A stretch of 32,309 nucleotides of DNA, taken from Gemmatimonadota bacterium. Lineage in GTDB: Bacteria > Latescibacterota > UBA2968. Positions within the stretch are counted from its first letter, which is position 1; each line of letters starts with the position of its first letter. Of the stretch, positions 22,554-31,246 are shown piece after piece. Location: positions 97,649 through 129,957 of the forward strand of contig PAXL01000051.1 in the NCBI GenBank assembly GCA_002714465.1, in the 5' to 3' direction. Under the pieces are notes generated by a model. That model did no database searches. It worked only from the letters and a program-made list of their open reading frames with translations, and was not told the origin of the DNA. Both the position numbers and the translations under genes were made by a program.

Positions 22554-24338
22554 ATGGCACTGAACCCTCTCAAACCCTTCCAGCAGTATCTCAGAACCTA
22601 CCGCTATATGGTTCTCCTCGGCTTGGTGTTTCTGCTGGCCGTCCAGTTGATTCAGACCGCGATTCCCCTAGTCCTCAAGTTCGCGATCGACGATAGCAAG
22701 GCGTATTTGGACGCACGGAAGCTTGATCAGGCGCTTCCGCCGACGTGGACAGGTACGCCAACCGGTGATCTTGCCGCGTACGGGCTGATTGTGGCGGTAT
22801 TGGGTATCCTGCAGTGGTTCCTGAATTTCGGTATGCGCTGGAACTTCACGGCCCTGTCTAGGTATGTCGAACGGGACATCCGGGCGAAATATGTTCGGCA
22901 CCTCGTGACCCTTCCGCTTTCCTTCTTCAGCACTGCCCCGGTGGGCGATCTGATGGCTCGGGCGACGAACGATGTCGAAGCGATTCAGCGGTTCCTCCAC
23001 CATGCCTTCCGCATGTCGCTGACGGGCATTCTGACGTTCTTCTTGAGTCTCGCTCTGATGTGCACAATCGACTGGTATCTCGCCGTTTTGTCTCTGATTC
23101 CGATGCCTGTGATGGTCCTAACGGCTAGGATGATGGCGGGGCGAATGAGGCGCGGATACCGGAACGTGCAGGAGCAGTTCGGTGTGATGAGCAGCCGCAT
23201 ACAGGAAAACCTTTCCGGGATGCGCATAGTCAAGGCGTTTGCCAGAAGTCACTTGGAGATCAGCAAGTTCTCAGACCTGAATGAGGAGTATGTAGAGAGA
23301 AACCGTCGGCTAATCAAGCTGCGGAGTCTGTTCTACCCGTTCACCTTTCTGCTGAACGGTGTGTCGATGGTCGTTATCCTCTGGCTGGGTGGTCTGCGCG
23401 TGATCGACGGCGCGCTGACGCTTGGTGCTTTCGTTGCATTCAATGCGTATTTGATCCGGATGAGTCGCCCTATGATGATGCTTGGTCGTATGGTCGACGA
23501 ACACCAACGAGCCGTTGCTTCGCTTGCGCGGATCGAGGTTGTGCTCAAAGAGCGGAAGCAGGTTCTGGATTTGACGGACGACTCGAAGGGACGCGCCGGA
23601 GAGATTGAGTTCAGGAACGTCGCCTTCAGCTACAACGGTAGCCTTGCACTCAAGGATGTAACGGTGAAAGTGCCGGCGGGTTCGACGCTGGCCGTGGTCG
23701 GACGCGTCGGATCAGGCAAGTCGACGCTTGCAAGGCTAATCCCGAGGCTAATCCATGCGGATGAAGGGGACGTGCTGATCGACGGAGTACCGATTGAAGA
23801 GATCCCGATCTCCGAGATCCGAGGCATGATCGGTTATGTGCCTCAGGATACATTCCTATTCTCGGACACGATCCGCGAGAATGTCTTGTTGGGCGATTCA
23901 GGATCGGACGGGTCGGACGTTGATCGCGCGACAAAAGTGTCGAAGTTGGCGCAGGATCTTGATGTGATGAGCGATGGGCTCGATACGATCGTCGGAGAGC
24001 GTGGTGTTACGCTCTCCGGTGGGCAGAAGCAGAGAGCCGCCTTGGCGCGTGCCGTGATACGCGAACCGAAGATCCTGATCTTGGACGACGCTATGTCGAG
24101 CGTGGACACCCGAACGGAAGAGGCGATCCTGAAGGAGCTCCGAGAGGTGATGTCACAGCGGACGACGATTCTGATTGCTCACCGGATATCGACAGTCAGG
24201 GACGCAGACCACATCATTGTGATGGATGAGGGACGGATCATTGAGCAAGGTGATCATGACAGCTTGGTCGATCAGGATGGCATCTACGCAGAGATGTTCA
24301 GGCGACAGCATCTGGCGGCGGAACTCGACAAATTCTAA
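22554..24338 (+). CDS. ABC exporter half-transporter with degenerate Walker B (YheI/TM287-like)
   Basis: A 594-residue type I exporter half: an N-terminal six-helix membrane domain (about 1-320) fused to a nucleotide-binding domain. Walker A is GRVGSGKS at 383-390, the signature LSGGQ at 487-491 is canonical, and the H-loop His is 543. Walker B reads LILDDAMSSVD with D512 where the catalytic Glu is expected. In heterodimeric exporters such as TM287/288 or YheI/YheH, one subunit has this Asp and forms a non-hydrolysing ATP site. The gene 166 bases downstream has the complementary changes, so the two probably form one drug or lipid exporter in the cytoplasmic membrane. No Shine-Dalgarno precedes ATG 22554. 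Confidence 0.95.
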   Translation: MALNPLKPFQQYLRTYRYMVLLGLVFLLAVQLIQTAIPLVLKFAIDDSKAYLDARKLDQALPPTWTGTPTGDLAAYGLIVAVLGILQWFLNFGMRWNFTALSRYVERDIRAKYVRHLVTLPLSFFSTAPVGDLMARATNDVEAIQRFLHHAFRMSLTGILTFFLSLALMCTIDWYLAVLSLIPMPVMVLTARMMAGRMRRGYRNVQEQFGVMSSRIQENLSGMRIVKAFARSHLEISKFSDLNEEYVERNRRLIKLRSLFYPFTFLLNGVSMVVILWLGGLRVIDGALTLGAFVAFNAYLIRMSRPMMMLGRMVDEHQRAVASLARIEVVLKERKQVLDLTDDSKGRAGEIEFRNVAFSYNGSLALKDVTVKVPAGSTLAVVGRVGSGKSTLARLIPRLIHADEGDVLIDGVPIEEIPISEIRGMIGYVPQDTFLFSDTIRENVLLGDSGSDGSDVDRATKVSKLAQDLDVMSDGLDTIVGERGVTLSGGQKQRAALARAVIREPKILILDDAMSSVDTRTEEAILKELREVMSQRTTILIAHRISTVRDADHIIVMDEGRIIEQGDHDSLVDQDGIYAEMFRRQHLAAELDKF

Positions 24339-24384
24339 AGGTTGTGGAGAGCGCAGGCCATACAATGGGGGCTATTGCTGTAGG

Positions 24385-24402
24385 GGCCGTCTCACGACGG
24401 CC
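24385..24402 (+). promoter_or_regulatory. Hairpin between the two ABC genes
   Basis: GGCCGTC (24385-24391), TCAC loop and GACGGCC (24396-24402) give a perfect seven-pair stem in the 166-base gap between the ABC genes. No T tract follows, so it more likely modulates mRNA processing or relative expression of the second gene than terminates transcription. Confidence 0.35.
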
Positions 24403-24504
24403 GGCTGCCAGTTTGGGCGGACGCTCGTATAGCCCGACGGACAAGAACCTGAATGGATCACCCTTTCGCGAGGATGACCACGTGCAAAGAGTGCGTGTAA
24501 CAAC

Positions 24505-26304
24505 ATGATATTAGGTGGCGGTGGGTCGCATACGATAGCCGGTCGTCCACAGAGACACGAAAGCGATGCCGACAACAAGGGTTTTGACCTTCGTCTGATG
24601 ATGCGTCTGCTGGGATACCTCAAGCCCTACACTGGCTGGGTATCCCTGACTTTCGTGCTGATTCTGATCGCCTCCGCTACAAGGCAGGCGGGGCCGTATC
24701 TGACAAAGATCGGTGTGGATGACTACATCCTTCCAGGTAACGCAGACGGGTTCGGGTGGCTAATCGCGTTGTATGTAGGTTTGCTCGTGATCCAGTTCGT
24801 TGTGGGCTATTTCCAGAGTTGGGCGACCAACATGGTCGGGCAGTGGGCCATGCGCGATGTACGTCTGGAGATGTTCTCTTGCCTGCAAAAGCTGCCGTTG
24901 CAATACTTTGACCGGACGCCGATCGGTCGGCTGATGGCGATGAACACTAACGACGTCGATGCCCTGAACGAAATGTTCACGGATAGTGTTGTGTCGATCC
25001 TAAGTGACATTCTGTCGATTGTCGCAATCCTCGCTTACATCTTTTACATGGATGTCGAGCTGGGCATTGTGACGTGTCTCGCCCTGCCTTTGGGGAGTCT
25101 GGCTACCGTCTGGCTGCAGGCGAAATCCTTCCAGTCGTTCCGTTCCGCTCGATTAAAATTCGCCTCTTTTGCAGCCTCGCTGCAGGAGACGATCTCGGGT
25201 GTCGAAGTCGTACAACTGTTCGGGTTCGAGAAGAGAAGATCGGATAAGTTTGAGGAAGGAAACGACGGCTATCTGCAAACGCGCCTGACGGGCACCCTGT
25301 ATCACTCGCTCTATTTCCCGTTCATGGAACTGAGCGGTGTACTCCTGATGGGGCTGGTCGTCTGGTATGGCGGGGGTCTGGTATTCGACGAGAAGATCGA
25401 GTGGGGTGTACTTGTGGCGATGCTCCAATATGTGCCGCGATTCTTCATGCCGATTCGGGACATAGCCGATCGGGTCATGACGATTCAAGTTGCGATGGCA
25501 TCTTCCGAACGAATCTTTGAGCTCTTGGGAGCTGACCCGGAACCGGAGGGGGGTTCGCACACGCCTGAAGATGTTCGTGGCGAAATCGAATTTCGAAATG
25601 TCTGGTTCGCGTACATCGATGATGAGTGGATCTTGAAGGACGTGTCGTTCCGTGTCGACGCAGGCAACAGTCTTGCACTCGTCGGTGCAACGGGGGCCGG
25701 GAAGAGCACGATCATCAATCTAATCTGCGGGTTTTATCAGATCCAGAAGGGCACAATCCTTGTCGATGGTGTCGACATCCAAGAGTGGGATACGGAGGAG
25801 CTGAGGCGACGAGTCGGCGTCGTCCAGCAGGATGTCTTCCTGTTCGCAGGTGATATCGAAGAGAACATCAGTCTGGGGAATCCTGACATATCACGAGCGG
25901 TGGTCGAGCAGGCGGCGCACGACGTGAACGCCGATCGATTTATCGACAGTCTCCCCGATGGATATGGGCAAAAGGTACACGAACGTGGCGTTTCACTTTC
26001 GGTCGGGCAGCGCCAGCTCCTGTCGTTCGCGCGTGCCCTCGCTGCAGATCCTGATGTTCTCGTTCTCGACGAGGCAACGTCAAACGTCGATACCGAGACG
26101 GAAATGTGGATCCAGGAGGCTGTCGAACGCCTGATGCAGTTCAGGACGTCGATAGTGATCGCACACCGTCTGTCGACGATCCGGAATGCGGACAAAATTC
26201 TGGTGCTGCATCACGGAGAGATCAGGGAAGAGGGGAAGCACGAAGAGCTACTCAAGAAGCGGGGGATTTACTACAGGCTGCATCATCTACAGTATGGTGA
26301 GTAA
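24505..26304 (+). CDS. ABC exporter half-transporter with non-canonical signature (YheH/TM288-like)
   Basis: A 599-residue type I exporter half and the likely partner of the preceding gene. Walker A is GATGAGKS at 394-401, Walker B has the normal catalytic E523 (VLVLDEATSNVD) and the H-loop is H554. The signature is LSVGQ (498-502) instead of LSGGQ, a change found in the partner subunit of heterodimeric exporters. The degenerate ATP site would pair this LSVGQ with the Asp-type Walker B of subunit one. The N-terminus carries a short Gly-rich and charged tail before the first helix. The start is ATG 24505. The minus-strand propeller gene ends 218 bases downstream, across a palindromic repeat. 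Confidence 0.95.
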   Translation: MILGGGGSHTIAGRPQRHESDADNKGFDLRLMMRLLGYLKPYTGWVSLTFVLILIASATRQAGPYLTKIGVDDYILPGNADGFGWLIALYVGLLVIQFVVGYFQSWATNMVGQWAMRDVRLEMFSCLQKLPLQYFDRTPIGRLMAMNTNDVDALNEMFTDSVVSILSDILSIVAILAYIFYMDVELGIVTCLALPLGSLATVWLQAKSFQSFRSARLKFASFAASLQETISGVEVVQLFGFEKRRSDKFEEGNDGYLQTRLTGTLYHSLYFPFMELSGVLLMGLVVWYGGGLVFDEKIEWGVLVAMLQYVPRFFMPIRDIADRVMTIQVAMASSERIFELLGADPEPEGGSHTPEDVRGEIEFRNVWFAYIDDEWILKDVSFRVDAGNSLALVGATGAGKSTIINLICGFYQIQKGTILVDGVDIQEWDTEELRRRVGVVQQDVFLFAGDIEENISLGNPDISRAVVEQAAHDVNADRFIDSLPDGYGQKVHERGVSLSVGQRQLLSFARALAADPDVLVLDEATSNVDTETEMWIQEAVERLMQFRTSIVIAHRLSTIRNADKILVLHHGEIREEGKHEELLKKRGIYYRLHHLQYGE

Positions 26305-26409
26305 GCCTAGGTGTTCAGCGGTGACGTTGAATCGCTGTATATCGGCGTGCTTGTGGGGTTCTTGAAGTCCCAGACTCCGTTCGGGAGTGCTTCTCTTGTT
26401 GGTGTCCCT

Positions 26410-26532
26410 CCATTACCCTGAACCGTCAGGTGAAGGATCTTTGTGAGTTCTGGACCATCTACTTCTTGTGTCGATACTCAAGAAGATGGTCCTGACCCTA
26501 TAAGGATCCTTTGCCTGTCTGCTCAGGATGAC
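26410..26532. repeat. Long imperfect palindromic intergenic repeat (fullest copy)
   Basis: A three-tier palindrome between convergent genes. Innermost: GGACCATCT (26452-26460) pairs with AGATGGTCC (26484-26492). Middle: CAGGTGAAGGATC (26427-26439) pairs over 13 positions, two of them G-U, with GATCCTTTGCCTG (26505-26517). Outer: CCTGA near 26418 pairs with TCAGG at 26523, ending in GCTCAGGATGAC. The right end overlaps the last codons of the propeller gene. Shorter relatives occur at 13102 and 14266-14301. It may also serve as a bidirectional terminator. Confidence 0.65.
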
Positions 26533-27866
26533 CTCTTAATTCGATACAGCGCCTTACCCGTCCGAATGTAGATGCTGTCGCCCGCGACAGCGGGCGATGA
26601 GAGTGTGTAGCTGCCGTCGAGTTCGTTGGTAGACAGAAGTTTGTATTCCGATCCCGCAACCACGACGGTGACGACGGCGTTCTCATTCATGATGTAGAGT
26701 TTCCCGTCCGCGAGGACGAGAGACGAACTCACAGTGCCTTGTGCGGTTCGCTCGGGACCCCATACGGCCTCACCTGTTTTCGCGTTGAGACAGCTGATGA
26801 GGCCTTTGTCATTGACCATGTAGAAGCGTTTCCCGTCCGTTACGGCAGAGGGCACATCAGGTGCGCCAGGGCCTGTCCACGTCCAAGCGAGATGGCTCTT
26901 GGTAATGTCTCCGGATCCCCCAGCTTTTAGAGCGATGATCGGTTTGCGTCGGGACGTTGCGTAGATCATGCCGTCGACGGCAAGAGGAGAACCGCAGACC
27001 CGGTAGTTGCCCCGGGCTTCAGGGTTCAGGCCCGCAGCGCGCCAGAGCTCCTCGCCGGTTTGGGGATTGTGTCCGGTTACGTAGTCGGCGCCGGAAACCA
27101 CGATCTGGTCAGATCCGCCGTGGGACAGCACGATCGGTGTGGTGTATGCGTCCAGAGACTCGTTCGGTGCGTCGGTTGGACGGACCTGCTTCCAAAGGCG
27201 CTCACCGGTCATCTTGTCGTAGGCTACAACGTAGGACGGCAGATCGGTATGCATGCCGTGAAGGATCTGCATGACCAGTTTATTTTGGTGGAGGAGAGGG
27301 GAAGACGCGTATCCCCACATCAGACCGAATTCGCCGTAAACGTCCTGGAGGTTGAACGTCCATACCTGCTTTCCTTCGATCGTGTAGGCGGCGACCTGGC
27401 CCGTCCCCGTGACGATCCAGACGTGTTCCCCGTCGGTGACCGGAGAAGGTGACGTGTTGTTGTGTTTTCGCCAAAGGTTGTTCCCCTTGTCGACCACCGT
27501 GCGCCAGATTTCCTTGCCACTCTTTCGTGAGAAAGCCATCAGCAGGAGGTCTTCTCCGCCGGGATTTCTACTAGGACCTCGACGTCTGCGGCGATTGGTC
27601 GCCTCCGTAGGTGGCTCTTCCGGGGCCTCGTTGAACTCGGGAGTCGAAGGCGATGTCAGGAAGATATAGTCACCGGCAATGACAGGTGTTCCGCCGCTCC
27701 AAGCCGGCAAGTCGGTCTTCCAGGCGATGTTCATTTCAGCTGACCAATTCGAGGGCAGACCTGTCGCGTTGCTGCTGCCGTTCATCTTGGGGCCGCGCCA
27801 CTGAGGCCACTCTGCTGCGTGGCTGGCTGAACTCAGGAGAAGCGAAAGTAAAAGTAGTTTCTGCAT
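26523..27866 (-). CDS. Exported PQQ-like (YVTN/BamB-type) beta-propeller protein
   Basis: A 447-residue secreted protein with a signal peptide (MQKLLLLSLLLSSASHA, likely cut before AEWPQWRG) and about eight PQQ-type blades. Blade motifs include SGKEIWR, GKQVWTF, TGERLWK, TGEELWR and TGEAVWG, each near a SxxVxDG or SPxVxDG strand. The WPQWRGP start is typical of the large family of outer-membrane-associated or periplasmic propellers in planctomycete-like bacteria, whose function is structural or unknown. Residues 77-106 are a low-complexity insert, acidic and Pro-rich then five Arg in a row (92-96). It has a good ribosome-binding site (AGGAGT) before ATG 27866. The DegT aminotransferase is divergent from it. 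Confidence 0.92.
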   Translation of the reverse strand: MQKLLLLSLLLSSASHAAEWPQWRGPKMNGSSNATGLPSNWSAEMNIAWKTDLPAWSGGTPVIAGDYIFLTSPSTPEFNEAPEEPPTEATNRRRRRGPSRNPGGEDLLLMAFSRKSGKEIWRTVVDKGNNLWRKHNNTSPSPVTDGEHVWIVTGTGQVAAYTIEGKQVWTFNLQDVYGEFGLMWGYASSPLLHQNKLVMQILHGMHTDLPSYVVAYDKMTGERLWKQVRPTDAPNESLDAYTTPIVLSHGGSDQIVVSGADYVTGHNPQTGEELWRAAGLNPEARGNYRVCGSPLAVDGMIYATSRRKPIIALKAGGSGDITKSHLAWTWTGPGAPDVPSAVTDGKRFYMVNDKGLISCLNAKTGEAVWGPERTAQGTVSSSLVLADGKLYIMNENAVVTVVVAGSEYKLLSTNELDGSYTLSSPAVAGDSIYIRTGKALYRIKRSS

Positions 27867-28111
27867 GGGTCACTCCTGTGACGGTTGAATCGGCTGTTTG
27901 TGTAACTAGTATGCGTGTGTTCGAAAGTGCACGGACAGTTGTTGACGATGGGAATGAGCGCTAGGATCAACAACCGTCGGGTTCCTCGTGGCTGCAGTAG
28001 TCGTTGTGCGAAGCAGATGCGGTGGGCATTTTGGTAATGATACGGAGACGAAACCGCAAGCACTAGCGGCGGTATACAGTCTAACCCGAAAGAGCCAGAG
28101 GCAATACACGG

Positions 28112-29338
28112 ATGAGCGAACTCGCGATACACGGCGGTTCTAAGGCGAAATCGACGCCCTACCAGGTGACGAACCGGTATGGTGACGAAGAGATGGAACT
28201 GGTCCGCGAAGTCTTGGAGTCGGGACGGTTGATGGGTGTCGACGGGAAAGTGAAGGACTTCGAGAACGAAACGGCACTCTATTTCGGTGTCTCACACGCG
28301 GTTATGGTGACCTCGGGTACGGCTGCGCTACACGTGGCCTTGGCCGCGCTCGGCGTTTCCGAAGGGGATGAAGTGATTACGAATCCGATGACCGACATCG
28401 GAACGGTCGCGGCTATTCTGGCGTTGCATGCTGTCCCCGTGTTTGCGGACATCGATCGGAAGACGCGCCTGATTTCGCCAGAAGGTGTTCGGAAGCGAAT
28501 GACCGGTCGGACAAAGGTGATAATCACGGTTCACATGGCCGGGATGCCGTGTCCTCTCGACGCGTTTCTGAAGATCAAGGAGGAGACCGGTGTAAAGTTG
28601 CTCGAGGACTGTGCACAGGCCCACGGAGCCAGATATAACGGCAAGCTTGTGGGTACGGTCGGAGATGCGGGCGGGTTCTCGATGAACGAGTCGAAGCAGA
28701 TGTCCACAGGAGACGGCGGGTTCGTTCTGACGAACGACGACGAGATCGGTCGTGTTGCAGCGCTGTTTCGTGATAAGACTTACGTGCGGGGCAGCGGCCT
28801 TCGGCACGGCATGCAGCCGGTTCCGTTTTTCGCTCTGAACTATCGACCAACCTGTTTGCAAGCAGCCGTTGGGATCGGGCAGCTTCACAAGCTTGAGACG
28901 CTCGTGGAACGACGGGAAGTGATCGTCAGGCGCTATTATAATGAGCTTGCAGATGTGCCGCTTCTGGAATTTCCAGAGCTCGTTGAAGGAGGTGCGGCGT
29001 CCTGGTGGCCCCTCGGGTTGCGCTACACCGGTCACGATCCCTCAAGGGACGACCTAGTAGAGGCGCTCAAAGCCGAGGGTGTTCAGGTTGGCTACTGTAT
29101 GTCGGCAGTTCGAAACATTCTCAGGACAGAGATGGTTAAGAACCGACAGTACTATCCTTTCTCAGAAGAGCCACCCAATTTCTGGAAAGATGTCGAATAC
29201 GACCCCGATGGATGTCCGGAAGTCGATGCGTTGCAGGACAGCGTGATCCGGCTGCCCGTTGATGAACGATATAGCGACGAGGATATTTCTCAGACGATCG
29301 AAGCGGTGAAGAAAGTGTGGGAATACTATTTTGGCTAG
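28112..29338 (+). CDS. DegT/DnrJ/EryC1/StrS-family aminotransferase
   Basis: A 408-residue PLP-dependent sugar aminotransferase-like protein. The PLP lysine is K195 (MNESKQMSTGDGG), the pyridine-binding acid is D166 (LEDCAQAHGA), and TSGTAALHVAL (about 68-78) forms the phosphate-binding loop. The family transaminates nucleotide keto-sugars, but some members dehydrate or act on other cyclic ketones. No nucleotide-sugar partner gene is adjacent, so the substrate is open; proteins of this subtype are often scattered in genomes rich in sugar-acid enzymes. AGAGG lies 10 bases upstream of ATG 28112. The neighbouring 245-base divergent gap should hold promoters for this gene and the propeller gene. 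Confidence 0.93.
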   Translation: MSELAIHGGSKAKSTPYQVTNRYGDEEMELVREVLESGRLMGVDGKVKDFENETALYFGVSHAVMVTSGTAALHVALAALGVSEGDEVITNPMTDIGTVAAILALHAVPVFADIDRKTRLISPEGVRKRMTGRTKVIITVHMAGMPCPLDAFLKIKEETGVKLLEDCAQAHGARYNGKLVGTVGDAGGFSMNESKQMSTGDGGFVLTNDDEIGRVAALFRDKTYVRGSGLRHGMQPVPFFALNYRPTCLQAAVGIGQLHKLETLVERREVIVRRYYNELADVPLLEFPELVEGGAASWWPLGLRYTGHDPSRDDLVEALKAEGVQVGYCMSAVRNILRTEMVKNRQYYPFSEEPPNFWKDVEYDPDGCPEVDALQDSVIRLPVDERYSDEDISQTIEAVKKVWEYYFG

Positions 29339-29877
29339 AGAAAGAAACGACAGAATGTTGAAAATCGAATGCAGAAGACTTGATGAACCCTAACTCTTCG
29401 TCCTGAAAGGAGGCCAGGAGACAGACCAAGCAAGTGAACGGCGCCCGGGAGTAGGGTAAAGACGAGAATCATACCCACGTGCCTGCGGTTGGGTGTTTGG
29501 GCGGTCCGATGGCAATCGACTATGTGTACCTAAATGACGCTTTGACGATCGTGCGTTTCAGGAAGAGGACACTGCGCGAGTGGAGCGATGCGGCACAGAG
29601 TAGTCTGCTTGTTATGCTATTGAAGGTCGGGGGTTGATTTGATGTCGGTCTGGCTGACGTTGACCCTGAAGATGACCGAGAGATATTTGTCGTTAAAGCT
29701 TTAGAGCAGATCCCGAATGGACGTGAAGCCAGAAGCTCGACCGCGATACACCTGAAAATGGGAATCGGAGATAAACAATTGAGCAGCCATACGGACGAGA
29801 TAGATTTGAGTTGATAAGGCAGACAACAGCAAGAGGCGTGTCGTGATACGAATCGAGTCGATAGTCGAGGAGGGGAA
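29339..29877. other. Long intergenic region with a possible decayed ORF
   Basis: No intact gene is recognised over 539 bases. On the + strand a frame from ATG 29509 runs 42 codons to TGA 29635, then stays open in the same frame to TGA 29812 (about 59 codons reading VDPEDDREIFVVKALEQIP and more), as though one stop interrupts a 101-residue reading frame. No family is recognised. The opposite strand is also open, so chance is possible. A TTGAAAATCGAA motif at 29356 resembles 14216-14227. AGGAGGGG near 29869 is the strong ribosome-binding site of the next gene. Confidence 0.4.
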
Positions 29878-30894
29878 ATGAGACGGATAGCTCTTCTGGT
29901 CTTGGCAGGTTGTGTCTTTCTCGGTGCGGCGTCGACAGAGCCGCTGAAGTGGAAGAAGGGACAGGGGTGGGGTTGGGTCTGGGGGGTAGAAGATGAAGTA
30001 GGGGCGCTGAACGAGATCACATCAGCGAGTGTGCTGAAGGCGATCTCGATGGTGAAGAGGGGTGAGGTGCGGGACCTTGGAATCGACTACGATCGGAATT
30101 CGTACAAGTGGCCTGGTCATTCACCGGGCGAAATTATGACGTTCCGGTCGCCTGCGGGCGTGAAGACACAGAAGGATCTCCCCTTCACACTTCCCGAGAA
30201 TGGGAACACGACGGAAACCACGTGGCACTCTTGCGCGTTGTTCATGAATGACAACGTGGCGACGCAGATCGATGGATTGGGTCACGCAGTGACGGGGAAG
30301 GACAACCATTGGTATAATGGTTTCAAGGAAGCAGACTGGGGTGGTGATTGGGGTATCCGAAAAGCCGGTGCGGAGACGATTCCTCCGATCATTGCGCGAG
30401 GCGTGCTGATTGATGTTGCTGGATACAAGGGTGTCGATGCACTACCCTCGCAGACGATCATTACGCCCGAGGATCTCGAGGGCGCGTTGAAGAAGCAGGG
30501 CACGGAGCTTCGATTTGGAGATGTAGTTCTGATCCGGACCGGGACGCTCCGCTACTGGGGAGAGGCAGGAGAGGATCTCGCCAAGATCGGTGAGCACGAT
30601 TCGGCTGGGATTCAGATGCCGGCGGCGAAGTGGCTCGTGGAGGAAAACGGATCGATCATGATCGGGTCGGATACGTCAGGGCTCGAACAGATGGCGACAC
30701 TGCCTCCGGGATCTGGGAGCTTCATGCCTGTGCATAATTATCTGTTGATCGATCAGGGCGTCCACATCGCGGAGTTCCACTACCTCGAGGATTTGGCGAA
30801 GGAGAAGGTCTACGAGTTTGTCTATGTAGCGACGACGAACAAGATCAAGGGGACAACCGCAGGGTTTACGATGCGACCACTTGCGATATTTTAG
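29878..30894 (+). CDS. Exported cyclase-family protein (kynurenine formamidase-like fold)
   Basis: A 338-residue member of the cyclase family (PF04199 type), metal hydrolases that include bacterial kynurenine formamidase and isatin hydrolase. The family motif HxGTHxDxPxH appears here as NVATQIDGLGH (126-136): D132 and H136 are kept while the first two His positions are Asn126 and Gln130, as seen in a longer subfamily. The N-terminus is an export signal, MRRIALLVLAGCVFLGAAS; LAGC at 9-12 also resembles a lipobox, though the hydrophobic stretch before it is short. AGGAGGGG precedes ATG 29878 at good spacing. A GC-rich terminator follows the stop, so it is probably a single-gene unit. Confidence 0.9.
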   Translation: MRRIALLVLAGCVFLGAASTEPLKWKKGQGWGWVWGVEDEVGALNEITSASVLKAISMVKRGEVRDLGIDYDRNSYKWPGHSPGEIMTFRSPAGVKTQKDLPFTLPENGNTTETTWHSCALFMNDNVATQIDGLGHAVTGKDNHWYNGFKEADWGGDWGIRKAGAETIPPIIARGVLIDVAGYKGVDALPSQTIITPEDLEGALKKQGTELRFGDVVLIRTGTLRYWGEAGEDLAKIGEHDSAGIQMPAAKWLVEENGSIMIGSDTSGLEQMATLPPGSGSFMPVHNYLLIDQGVHIAEFHYLEDLAKEKVYEFVYVATTNKIKGTTAGFTMRPLAIF

Positions 30895-31246
30895 ATACAG
30901 TGTCTGGGTCGGCCGATGGCCGCCCTTTTGCATTCTAATTGGGCCTGTTCGGAAACAGGTCGGTTGCGAGGCTTTGTGTCCGAAAATCATCAAATGGTTT
31001 ACTGCATTCTGGTCTGCTCCTCTCCTTAGGAAAACGCAACGGCGCTCAATACATTTTTCAGATAAGACAGCCCGTCGCCGTGTAAGGTGAGGTTACAGGG
31101 CTGCGGTAAATGCTGGTTAGGGAAAGGGCAGGAAACAGCTTCCCTGGCAATAGTGTCTATCTATCTCGGTGGAGACCCAAGCGAGATTCACGCGCGCTAC
31201 TGATTGACTCAACATCCGGACGAACTGAAACCCGAAGGGATACGAC
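30895..31246. other. Intergenic region with terminator; otherwise featureless
   Basis: A 352-base gap between two genes on the same strand. The first 35 bases hold the terminator described separately. A 69-codon frame crossing from the preceding gene has no family character. The rest shows no clear promoter; a purine-rich GAAGGGA lies before the next start. Confidence 0.5.
30906..30929 (+). terminator. Rho-independent terminator of the cyclase-family gene
   Basis: GGG(T)CGGCC (30906-30914) pairs with GGCCGCCC (30918-30925) around a GAT loop with one bulged T, then TTTT (30926-30929). It starts 12 bases after the stop codon. GC-rich stem plus T run is the standard intrinsic terminator form. 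Confidence 0.75.

Noticed and set aside
29520..30020. 166-codon minus-strand open frame
   Set aside because: Runs antisense into the start and signal peptide of the cyclase-family gene; Ser/Arg/Cys-rich without recognisable domains.
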